Source: Planctomycetota bacterium
Lineage (GTDB): Bacteria; Planctomycetota; MHYJ01; JACQXL01; JAVHLO01
DNA length: 5,722 nt
Assembly (NCBI GenBank): GCA_031082105.1
Contig: JAVHLO010000241.1
Span: 1-5,722 of the forward strand
Reading direction: 5' to 3'
A program made the position numbers and the translations under genes. Position 1 is the stretch's first letter, and each line of letters opens with the position of its first letter. The notes under the pieces were generated by a model. It worked only from the letters and a program-made list of their open reading frames with translations, did no database searches and was not told the origin of the DNA. Positions 1 through 5,722 of the stretch are shown here, one piece after another.

Positions 1-16
1 GCTTCACCCTTTGAGG

Positions 17-40
17 GAAAGCGCCGTCTGCGGCCGGCGC
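17..40 (-). terminator. Weak hairpin downstream of rimK, possible terminator
   Basis: On the minus strand GCGCCG (40-35) and CGGCGC (26-21) can form a 6-bp GC stem with an 8-base loop, followed by only three T's and then C's. It starts about 40 bases after the rimK stop. The short T-tract makes it a poor intrinsic terminator; a Rho-dependent end or read-through into a gene beyond the window is equally possible. I see no other gene in positions 1-80. Confidence 0.3.
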
Positions 41-80
41 ACTCCAAAATCGGCCGGCCCGGCGTTACTCGGACTGGCTG

Positions 81-986
81 CTAGGCTCCGCTCCGCGCCG
101 CGCGCCGGTTTGGACCGGCCATAGCGACCGCGTAGCGGATGAGCTTCGAGGCGATGTCCAGGCCGGTTGCGTCTTCCATCCCCTGGAATCCCGGCGAAGA
201 ATTGACCTCCAGCGCGAGCAGTCCCTTTGAAGACTCCAGAAGGTCCACGCCTGCGAAATCGAGTCCGGTGGCCGCCGCGGCCCGCAAAGCGATGCTCTTC
301 GCTTCGCGGCTGAGCGTCGCCTTCACGCCCGTCCCGCCGCAGTGGATGTTCGACCTGAAATCGCCCTTCTTCGCCGATCTGCGCATTGCGGCAAGGATTC
401 TGCCGTCGAGCACCAGGATTCTGAAGTCGGAACCTTCCGCCTCGGCGACGAACTGCTGGAGCATGATATCCTGGCCGAGGTTCCACATGGTGTCAAGCAC
501 TGCCTCGACCGCGTGGGGGCTCTCGCCCAATATCACGCCGGTCCCTTGCGAGCCGCGGAGCAGTTTCAGAATGACCGGCGGGCCGCCAAGGTGGTCAATG
601 GCGCGCGCGATATTCTGGGGAAAACGGGAGAGGATCGTCGGCGGAACCTTGAACCCGCGGGCGACCAGCATCTGGAGACATTTCAGCTTGTCCTTTGTCA
701 GCGAGATCGACTCGGCGGAATTGAGGACCGGCTTGCCCATCAATTCGAACTGGCGTACGACGGCGATCGAGTAGTCGGCGCCGTACGTCCCCACCCGAGG
801 GATCACGACGTCCGCGTCCCCGAGGTCTCTCGCGCCGAAGTACACGCGCGGTCCGCCCTTCTCGACAAGCAGCGTGCAGCGCAGGGGGTCGACAACGACG
901 ATCTCGTGCCCGAGCGCATTCCCGGCCTCGCGGAGCCGCCTCGTCGAGTAGTACGAACCGCGTCGTGAAAGGACCAGCAGTTTCAT
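81..986 (-). CDS. rimK: RimK-family ATP-grasp ligase (ribosomal protein S6--L-glutamate ligase type)
   Basis: RimK uses ATP to ligate glutamate to a C-terminal carboxylate, classically on ribosomal protein S6, and can also make poly-alpha-glutamate. The protein aligns with E. coli RimK along its whole length (301 versus 300 residues) when started at this ATG. The N-terminal pre-ATP-grasp domain begins KLLVLSRRGSYYSTRRLRE and includes VIPRVGTYG (61-69) and RQFELMGKPVLNS (78-90). The central lid has the glycine-rich loop KLLRGSQGTGV (141-151). The ATP-grasp core has DFR (187-189), KKGDFRSN (206-213), D248, and E260 with N262 in EVNSSPG, which are the three metal ligands at the same positions as in E. 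coli. An in-frame GTG at 1011-1013 adds nine residues (total 310) that the family lacks, so I rejected it. Neither start has a good ribosome site. The gene lies 175 bases after the branching enzyme, beyond the 6-mer repeat, and is functionally unlike its neighbours. The native acceptor protein is not known. Confidence 0.93.
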   Translation of the reverse strand: MKLLVLSRRGSYYSTRRLREAGNALGHEIVVVDPLRCTLLVEKGGPRVYFGARDLGDADVVIPRVGTYGADYSIAVVRQFELMGKPVLNSAESISLTKDKLKCLQMLVARGFKVPPTILSRFPQNIARAIDHLGGPPVILKLLRGSQGTGVILGESPHAVEAVLDTMWNLGQDIMLQQFVAEAEGSDFRILVLDGRILAAMRRSAKKGDFRSNIHCGGTGVKATLSREAKSIALRAAAATGLDFAGVDLLESSKGLLALEVNSSPGFQGMEDATGLDIASKLIRYAVAMAGPNRRAARSGA

Positions 987-1013
987 CGGAAGAGCCCAAC
1001 CCAGACTATTCAC

Positions 1014-1044
1014 GTATCCCCGGGAAAACCCCGCACAGTGTCAA
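1014..1044 (-). promoter_or_regulatory. Possible rimK promoter with a perfect -35 box
   Basis: On the minus strand TTGACA (1044-1039) is a perfect sigma70-type -35 hexamer. Downstream only a poor -10 candidate, GATACG at about 20 bases spacing, is present. If a transcript began near 1010 it would give a short leader before the ATG at 986 and would exclude the alternative GTG at 1013. The weak -10 keeps this tentative. Confidence 0.25.
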
Positions 1045-1046
1045 AT

Positions 1047-1138
1047 CGTGCTGTTGCTCGTGCTCGTGCGCTTGCTCTTCCTCTCACTCTTTCTCTCGCG
1101 CGCAAGAGCAGGAGCAAGAGCAAGAGAACGACACCACG
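1047..1138. repeat. Inverted repeat of period-6 CTCNNN / NNNGAG units
   Basis: From 1051 to 1098 the sequence is eight hexamers anchored on CTC (at 1057, 1063, 1075, 1081, 1087 and 1093; a variant CTG at 1051 and CGC at 1069). From 1106 GAG recurs at 1112, 1118 and 1124, again in exact 6-base steps. The two arms can fold in more than one register: a tight one pairs 1075-1095 with 1106-1128 around a CGCGCG turn, and a wide one pairs 1047-1080 with 1102-1138 at the outer ends. Pairing is imperfect because the spacer bases vary. It lies between the branching enzyme stop and rimK. There is no T-tract, so it is not a standard intrinsic terminator. Function is unknown. Confidence 0.8.
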
Positions 1139-1161
1139 TTCGGATTCGTGAATGAGTCAGG

Positions 1162-2748
1162 CTAAGAACAGTAAGCCCTGAAGTCGATCTCAGCGAAGAT
1201 GTTGTCGCGCCCTTCGAGGTCGGCGAGCCGCGCTTCGTCGATCGAGTTGTCCTGGATCTGTCGATAGAGATCGTTGAACCGCGCGATATGGTTACGGAAG
1301 CGGTTATGCGCGTACGGCACGGCCGTGCCGGTGCTCATTATGAAGGCCCAATCGCTGCTCTGTGCGAGCAGGAATTCGCGCGCCGCCTGGTTGAGTGCGC
1401 GCTGCACGAGACCCTGCGCATCCCGATGGCAGTTGGCGAGCTCGACGATGCGTTCCTCGCCGGCATGCAGGTGGCGGTAAATCCAGTCGTTGCCGCCGTT
1501 CAACCACACCTCGCTGTAGCCCTTGTTGCCCCAGGTCGACATCGAAGGCCGCTGGCGCTGCACGCGTTTGTGGGCGGCAAGGTATTCGGAAGGGGTGACG
1601 AGCACGATGTCGTCCTGCTGGCTCTCGATCTTGCGCATGAGCTGGTTCAGGAACTCGGGTCCCTCGAACCACCAGTGGCCGAACAGTTCCGCGTCGTACG
1701 GCGACACGATCACCGGCGGCCGGCCGTAGATGCCCGCGAGATGTTCCGCCTGCCTCTGCCGGTTGAACATGAAGTTCCCCGCGTGTTCGGCGACGCGGCT
1801 GAGCGCGTCGCCGGGCTTGTAAGGCTGCTTCTCGTGCAGGGCGCAGTTGCCGGTGATCCGGAAATACTTGAGCCCGATATTGCGCCGGACCCCGTCCGCG
1901 TGCAGGTAGGGCCGGATGTAGTCGTAGTCCGCGTCATAGCCCAGGTCGCGATAGAACTCGCGGTAGGCCGGATCGCCCGGATAGCCTTCCTTGGCGCTCC
2001 AGACCTGGCGCGACGAGTCGATATCGCGCGCGAAGGCGGCGACGCCGTTCGGGCAGGCGACCGGACCATGTGCCGCGTACTTGGGCCTGGGATCGCCGAA
2101 CAGGATGCCGTGCGTGTCAACGAAGAAGTACTTCATGCCGGCTGCCCGGAGTTCCTCTTCAACGCCCGGCGCGTAGCCGCATTCCGGCAGCCACATCCCG
2201 GCCGGACTGCGGCCGAAGTGTTTTACGTAGTTTGCCGCGCCGATCGAGATCTGGGCGCGGATCGCTTCGCGGCGCATCATGAGTGGGAGGAATCCGTGGG
2301 TGGCTGCGCAGGAGAGGATCTCGAGACAGCCCTGGTCCTGAAGGCGCTTGAACGATTTCAGCACGTCGCGCCGGCACTCGAGCTCGAACATCTGCTGCGC
2401 GCGTGAGAAGTGTTGCAGATACATCCGGGCGCAATCGCCGAAGGCCGCGTCGTCACGCAGGCGGCCCGCCTCCTTGTGGCAGAGCTCCACCATCCGCGAT
2501 AGATAGTCGCCGTATCGCCGGCGGATCAGATCGTCCGCAAGCATCTCACAGAGCGGGGGAGACATCACGCACGTCAGCCGGAACTCGATCCCTTCCTTCA
2601 GAAGACGGTTGCACACGTCAAGGAGCGGCAGGTACGTCTCCGTCAGGCCCTCGAACAGCCAGTCCTCTTCAAGGAAGAGAGGATGCTCCGGATGCCTTAT
2701 GAACGGCATGTGCGCGTGCAGGACCAGTATCAGGTATCCCTTGGTCAT
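1162..2748 (-). CDS. GH57 (DUF1957) 1,4-alpha-glucan branching enzyme
   Basis: This enzyme is predicted to cut an alpha-1,4-glucan chain and re-attach it through an alpha-1,6 bond, giving a branched glycogen-like polymer in the cytoplasm. The 528 residues closely match the length of the Thermus thermophilus GH57 branching enzyme and lack the C-terminal extension of the Thermococcus enzyme. Visible motifs are LHAHMPF (10-16), ATHGFLP (149-155), GMWLPECGY (184-192) with nucleophile E189, and SPYDAELFGHWW (349-360) with acid/base D352. Aromatics W406, W415 and W422 correspond to the substrate-lining region known in the Thermococcus kodakarensis enzyme. The loop around 217-240 holds Y224, a candidate for the flexible-loop tyrosine needed for branching; that assignment is unsure. 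The remaining C-terminal part is helical. The start ATG is preceded by AGAGAGAGG, a fair ribosome site with short spacing. The gene follows the DUF4912 gene after a 160-base repeat-filled gap, so co-transcription is possible but not shown. Branching rather than pure hydrolysis is inferred from the DUF1957 type. Confidence 0.95.
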   Translation of the reverse strand: MTKGYLILVLHAHMPFIRHPEHPLFLEEDWLFEGLTETYLPLLDVCNRLLKEGIEFRLTCVMSPPLCEMLADDLIRRRYGDYLSRMVELCHKEAGRLRDDAAFGDCARMYLQHFSRAQQMFELECRRDVLKSFKRLQDQGCLEILSCAATHGFLPLMMRREAIRAQISIGAANYVKHFGRSPAGMWLPECGYAPGVEEELRAAGMKYFFVDTHGILFGDPRPKYAAHGPVACPNGVAAFARDIDSSRQVWSAKEGYPGDPAYREFYRDLGYDADYDYIRPYLHADGVRRNIGLKYFRITGNCALHEKQPYKPGDALSRVAEHAGNFMFNRQRQAEHLAGIYGRPPVIVSPYDAELFGHWWFEGPEFLNQLMRKIESQQDDIVLVTPSEYLAAHKRVQRQRPSMSTWGNKGYSEVWLNGGNDWIYRHLHAGEERIVELANCHRDAQGLVQRALNQAAREFLLAQSSDWAFIMSTGTAVPYAHNRFRNHIARFNDLYRQIQDNSIDEARLADLEGRDNIFAEIDFRAYCS

Positions 2749-2785
2749 GAGCCTCTCTCTTCGACGACGGGCAAGCTCAGTGCCT

Positions 2786-2906
2786 CATTGGTCATTTTCC
2801 ATTTGTCATTGACCATTGGATCGCATGCGCTCTCATGGAAGCATGGAGACAATGAGCCAATCATGCAAATGAAGAATGAGAAATGTTCAATGACCAATGG
2901 AGAATG
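2786..2906. repeat. Inverted repeat of period-7 CATTNNN / NNNAATG units
   Basis: The left arm has CATT at 2786, 2793, 2800, 2807 and 2814. The right arm has AATG at 2868, 2875, 2882, 2889, 2896 and 2903. Every step is exactly seven bases. The five left anchors pair with the five right anchors from 2868 to 2896. The outermost 11 bases are perfect complements (2786-2796 with 2889-2899), while the variable triplets nearer the loop are mostly mismatched. Inside the loop, GCATG (2823-2827) can pair with CATGC (2862-2866), and TCTCATG (2831-2837) can form an apical hairpin with CATGGAGA (2842-2849). The element fills nearly all of the 160-base gap between the DUF4912 and branching enzyme genes and starts three bases or less from the DUF4912 stop. 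It is AT-richer than its surroundings. Its function is unknown; it may be a mobile or slippage-derived intergenic element or a messenger RNA stabilising stem. Confidence 0.85.
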
Positions 2907-2908
2907 TC

Positions 2909-3505
2909 CTACGACGTCTCGGGGTACTTCCTGTCGTACTGTCGAGGCAGGTCGTGGCCTTCTCCCTTGCCAAGGATAGACTCCTCGGCATCGGTCAGCG
3001 GCCAATCGGTATCAACGTTCCGCGACAGACCCCTTCGAGGCGTTGAGACCTCGTTCGAGACGGCCAGCACATGGAACACACCGTCGCTTGTGAATACACC
3101 GATCTCGACACGGTATCGCGTATCGGGCGTGGTTCCGATGTACCAGTTGCCGGCGGCATTCGCGATGTTCACGACGGCCGTCTCGCCGGAACTGAGGTTG
3201 AGTACGCGCAGCATCCATGAGGCCGCCTTGAGGGAGTCCTCGCCGATCTTCTTCTTCAATTCCCCGATCCGCCCGGCTTCGAGCTCCCAATACGCGAACG
3301 CACATTCCGGATCCCGCACCAACAGGAAGATTGCGTCGCGCCCGTAGTGACCGGGGAGATCCGGGCCATGGTCAATATAGATCGTCTCCGGCACCTCCGG
3401 CGGCCGCGGGATCCGGTGCTCCTGCGGGTCGGGTACCTGGGGCAATGAGGTTATCCATTCGTAAGGCATAAAACACCACACTGCGCGGCCGTGGCGCGGG
3501 ATCAC
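2909..3505 (-). CDS. DUF4912 domain protein, putative alpha-glucan accessory factor
   Basis: The molecular function is unknown. The 198-residue protein carries DUF4912 hallmarks: YGRDAIFLLVRDP (54-66) followed by FAYWEL (70-75), LRVLNLS (99-105), NWYIGTTPDTRYRVEIG (120-136) and SNEVSTPR (150-157). The pattern looks like a compact beta-sandwich with conserved aromatic residues. The first 50 residues are proline-rich and poorly ordered, and the tail after about 160 is charged. No signal peptide or membrane segment is visible, so a cytoplasmic location is likely. The GTG start used here lies inside a GTGA overlap with the upstream GH57 stop, which suggests translational coupling. An in-frame ATG at 3467-3469 (MPYEW) would give a 186-residue product, and neither start has a clear Shine-Dalgarno. 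DUF4912 genes are known to sit beside GH57 genes, and here one lies between two. A glucan-binding or enzyme-partner role is inference. The stop codon directly abuts the heptamer repeat. Confidence 0.88.
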   Translation of the reverse strand: MIPRHGRAVWCFMPYEWITSLPQVPDPQEHRIPRPPEVPETIYIDHGPDLPGHYGRDAIFLLVRDPECAFAYWELEAGRIGELKKKIGEDSLKAASWMLRVLNLSSGETAVVNIANAAGNWYIGTTPDTRYRVEIGVFTSDGVFHVLAVSNEVSTPRRGLSRNVDTDWPLTDAEESILGKGEGHDLPRQYDRKYPETS

Positions 3506-5673
3506 TCGGTCTCACGCACGGCAAGCACGATTTCGAAGTCTCTGGTCCCGCCCGGCCTCAGGCACAACTGCCAGCAGGGGATGACAGAGGACGACTGGTA
3601 CACCAGCTCGAACCCGCCCTCGGATTGCGACACAGTCTGGATCGGGAACACCCACCAGACGGCCGCCGGGGCGACATGGAGCCCGATGTTCAGCTTCTGC
3701 CATTCGTCGACGATGCCGAAGTTCTCGACGCCGGCGATGCACAGCCGCTGGTTGAGCATGCCGAGCCTCTTCCGTCCGGCTGCGGCGGCTCCACACTCGC
3801 ATGGGCCTGCGGCGCAGACCGGGCTATCGCGATAGTAGTAGCGGTTGTCCTGGTCGCCGGCGAGCATAGAGAAATTGAACTCGACACCGAACACTGTGGT
3901 CAGCTCTTCGCCGGACCGGTTCTCGAGTCGGTACTGGACGCGAAGCAGAGAGTCCGCCGGCTGCAGACAGAAGCTCTTGCGAACCTCCACATTCCAGGCG
4001 CGCCCGTCTCTTGTGACGCGCCCCTGCCTGGTGAAATCGATCTTCGCCTTTGATATCTCCACGGCATACGGTTCGCCGACGAAGTTGCCCTCTTCGCGAT
4101 GCCGAGATTCCGCCGTCTCGTCCGGTGTCGTGCCGGGCGAAAAGAAATGGTCGATCAGGCTCGCGCGCGCGTGCCGGTCGTAGTGCAGCATGTTCTGGAG
4201 ACCGGGCTGCTTCGCCAGTACCATGTTGTGTATCGTCTCGACCTGGTCGATGTCGTCGACTACCCTGGCGAGATGCACCTTGCCGTGATAGGCCTCGGGC
4301 CGCCTGGCAAGCGTGTTCAGCATGTTGAATCTGCGGCTGACGACGTCCAGCTCGTAGAGAATACCGCCGCGCGCCGGCGCGAGATAGCAGTTGATCCGTC
4401 CGTTGGAAACATAGACCTCTTCGTTCCCGTCCATATCGAGGTCGCGTGACTCGATGCGCACGGTCTTTCGTGTGCGGGTCCCGGACCTTGCTGCCATCTC
4501 CTCGGCGGCAATGAGCCGGCGGTACACGGAGTCGCGGAGGTGGGGCAGGTATAGGCCGCCGAACACGCCGTGCCAGTACGCGCAGTTGCACTGGCCGCGA
4601 TAGAGTTCGAGCCGGGCAAGTTCGGCCTCCTTCGACCTGGCCGGCATGGCGGCGACCTGTTCGCTCACGTGCCACATCTTTGCGCACATGACGTTCGATT
4701 CCGGGTACTTCGTGCGGAAATTGCGCCACACCCCGCCACGCAGGAAGGGCGCGCAGCGCTCAAACCGGCCCTCGCGCCGGAGTTCGTCCACCAGCTTCTC
4801 GTATTCGACCTGCGTGCCGGACGGCAACGCCCATTCGGTCATCTCGCGGTACGAACAGTCGGGCAGGTATATCCGGCCCAACGGCGGCATCGCTTTCAAC
4901 GCTTCCGAGAACGTCAGCAGGTTGATCCAGTCCAGGTTGTCCTCGATCGCCCTGAAGAACCGCTCCAGCCAGCCATTGTCGTAGACATGCTTGCGCGTCT
5001 TCGGCCAGACGCCGAATTTCTCGCCGTCGTCCGCGTAGACGACCAGCCCCTTCCCGTCGGGGCGGGCGAAACGACGAAGCACCGCCAGCGTCTGGTCCGG
5101 TTCGCGGAACGGTATCGAGTAGCGCAGCTCCTCGCTGATGGGAAAAACACTGAAGACCCGCCCTTCGTCCTCGGTGGAAAAGTACCCGCCGAGCTCGCCC
5201 GGCTGCAAGCCTGCGCATTTGAAGTGGTAGTCGTCCAGCACGGTGTATCTCATGCCGGCGTCAACGAACGATTCGACCAGCGACTGCTCCCAGACCCGTT
5301 CGGGCAGCCACATGCCCGTCGGCTCCGTCTTGAACCGCTTCTTCAAGTACTGTGAGAACGATCGGATCTGCCCGACCCGGTCGCGTTCGGGCAGCATCGG
5401 GAAGATCGGTTCGAAGAACCCGCCGCCGAGCACCTCGGTGCGTCCCTGGGCGACGAGTGCGCGGATCCGCTCGCCGTAGTCCGGGTGGTGCAGCTCAAGC
5501 CACTCGAAGAGACACCCGCTCGTGTGAAGGCAGAACCGAATACGCGGGTGCCGCTCGACAAGGTCGAGGAACGGACGATAGGCGTCCTGGTATGCGCTCT
5601 CCATTACCTTGTCGAAATTGCCGACCGGCTGGTGGTTGTGGAGGGCAAATACAAAGTTTACTTTCGGTCCCAT
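3502..5673 (-). CDS. GH57 alpha-amylase / 4-alpha-glucanotransferase family protein
   Basis: This enzyme is predicted to cleave alpha-1,4-glucans with retention and hydrolyse or transfer the chains, probably in the cytoplasm because no signal peptide is visible. The 723-residue protein matches the Thermococcus litoralis 4-alpha-glucanotransferase architecture from end to end, though it is somewhat longer. The N-terminal GH57 barrel shows the five family motifs: HNHQPVG (12-18), GGGFFEPI (83-90), WLPERVWE (122-129) with nucleophile E125, YADDGEKFG (213-221) with D216 the likely acid/base by offset from the T. litoralis enzyme, and YWHGVFGGLYLP (366-377). The C-terminal half (about 400-720) is the DUF1925/DUF1926 beta-sandwich region. 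It includes a calcium-loop-like DLDMDGNEE (411-419), FGVEFNFS (595-602) and FPIQTVSQSEGGF (676-688). The ATG fits the family N-terminus, but no Shine-Dalgarno is visible: a T9 run lies just upstream. The frame stays open to the window edge without another ATG. The stop overlaps the DUF4912 start by four bases. Family is near certain; hydrolase versus transferase cannot be decided from sequence. Confidence 0.95.
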   Translation of the reverse strand: MGPKVNFVFALHNHQPVGNFDKVMESAYQDAYRPFLDLVERHPRIRFCLHTSGCLFEWLELHHPDYGERIRALVAQGRTEVLGGGFFEPIFPMLPERDRVGQIRSFSQYLKKRFKTEPTGMWLPERVWEQSLVESFVDAGMRYTVLDDYHFKCAGLQPGELGGYFSTEDEGRVFSVFPISEELRYSIPFREPDQTLAVLRRFARPDGKGLVVYADDGEKFGVWPKTRKHVYDNGWLERFFRAIEDNLDWINLLTFSEALKAMPPLGRIYLPDCSYREMTEWALPSGTQVEYEKLVDELRREGRFERCAPFLRGGVWRNFRTKYPESNVMCAKMWHVSEQVAAMPARSKEAELARLELYRGQCNCAYWHGVFGGLYLPHLRDSVYRRLIAAEEMAARSGTRTRKTVRIESRDLDMDGNEEVYVSNGRINCYLAPARGGILYELDVVSRRFNMLNTLARRPEAYHGKVHLARVVDDIDQVETIHNMVLAKQPGLQNMLHYDRHARASLIDHFFSPGTTPDETAESRHREEGNFVGEPYAVEISKAKIDFTRQGRVTRDGRAWNVEVRKSFCLQPADSLLRVQYRLENRSGEELTTVFGVEFNFSMLAGDQDNRYYYRDSPVCAAGPCECGAAAAGRKRLGMLNQRLCIAGVENFGIVDEWQKLNIGLHVAPAAVWWVFPIQTVSQSEGGFELVYQSSSVIPCWQLCLRPGGTRDFEIVLAVRETE

Positions 5674-5680
5674 GGCGCAT

Positions 5681-5715
5681 AAAAAAAAATAGCCTGTCCG
5701 GCATCTGCCGCAGGC
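5681..5715 (-). terminator. Intrinsic terminator or leader attenuator before the GH57 gene
   Basis: Read on the minus strand, GCCTG-CGGCA-GA-TGCCG-GA-CAGGC is followed by TA and nine T's. The two 5-bp stem blocks are stacked with a GA bulge on the 3' side; the inner block would really close over an AGAT loop. A GC-rich stem plus a long U-tract is the textbook rho-independent form. It ends seven bases before the GH57 start codon. It could end an upstream minus-strand transcript lying beyond the window or attenuate the GH57 message itself. The structure is seen directly; its role is inferred. Confidence 0.75.
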
Positions 5716-5722
5716 GCCTCTG

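Noticed and set aside
51..59. GGCCGGCC palindrome followed on the minus strand by four T's
   Set aside because: Too short and self-complementary without a loop to be a credible terminator; common by chance in GC-rich DNA.
1047..1138. Insertion sequence remnant or attachment site
   Set aside because: No transposase or integrase fragment and no target duplication are visible; the symmetry is fully explained by the hexamer phase.
965..1165. Plus-strand 66-codon frame with Cys/Ser and Gln/Glu repeats
   Set aside because: The odd composition is simply the translation of the 6-base repeat; no ribosome site or family similarity.
1288..2406. Long plus-strand open frame of 372 codons opposite the branching enzyme
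   Set aside because: It is antisense to a gene with complete catalytic motifs; open antisense frames are expected in GC-rich coding DNA, and its translation resembles no family.
2786..2906. CRISPR array
   Set aside because: Units are 7 bases with 3-base variable parts and inverted arms; there are no 24-40 base direct repeats and no cas genes.
2683..3005. Small open frames on both strands crossing the heptamer repeat
   Set aside because: They overlap the ends of two confident genes and translate repeat DNA; no start signals.
3824..4729. Minus-strand open frame of 301 codons in another frame inside the GH57 gene
   Set aside because: Arg-rich, low-complexity translation; the overlapping GH57 frame carries conserved DUF1926-region motifs.
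4570..5355. Plus-strand open frame of 261 codons opposite the first GH57 gene
   Set aside because: Same reason: a GC-driven shadow of the GH57 coding strand with low-complexity Arg/Val/Leu-rich translation.

Overview
The window is GC-rich bacterial chromosome. It carries four protein-coding genes, all on the minus strand, so transcription runs from high to low coordinates. In that order they are: a GH57 alpha-amylase/4-alpha-glucanotransferase-type enzyme (5673-3502), a DUF4912 protein (3505-2909), a GH57/DUF1957 1,4-alpha-glucan branching enzyme (2748-1162) and a RimK-family ATP-grasp ligase (986-81). I could not identify the species. The gene set (two GH57 enzymes plus DUF4912), the high GC and the repeat-bearing gaps would suit an uncultivated Gram-negative lineage, for example the PVC superphylum or a neighbouring phylum. 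That placement is a guess, not something the sequence proves.

Region by region. 5722-5674 holds a strong terminator-like hairpin with nine T's, ending a few bases before the first GH57 start codon. The first GH57 gene overlaps the DUF4912 gene by four bases (GTGA), so those two are probably translationally coupled. The gap 2908-2749 is filled by a large inverted repeat built from heptamers (CATTNNN on one arm, NNNAATG on the other, in strict 7-base phase). The branching enzyme follows. The gap 1161-987 holds a second, unrelated-sequence inverted repeat with a strict 6-base phase (CTCNNN / NNNGAG), followed by a possible TTGACA -35 box upstream of rimK. Positions 80-1 downstream of rimK show only a weak hairpin that might be a terminator.

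The first three genes make an alpha-glucan (glycogen-like polymer) module. One enzyme hydrolyses or transfers alpha-1,4 chains, another creates alpha-1,6 branches, and a small DUF4912 protein travels with them and may be an accessory or glucan-binding factor (inference). RimK ligates glutamate to protein C-termini in the best-studied case and has no obvious metabolic link, so it probably forms its own transcription unit behind the 6-mer repeat.

The most unusual content is not the proteins but the two period-locked hairpin elements. They fill both real intergenic gaps and share one design, a conserved anchor of 3-4 bases plus three variable bases, with different anchors and periods.
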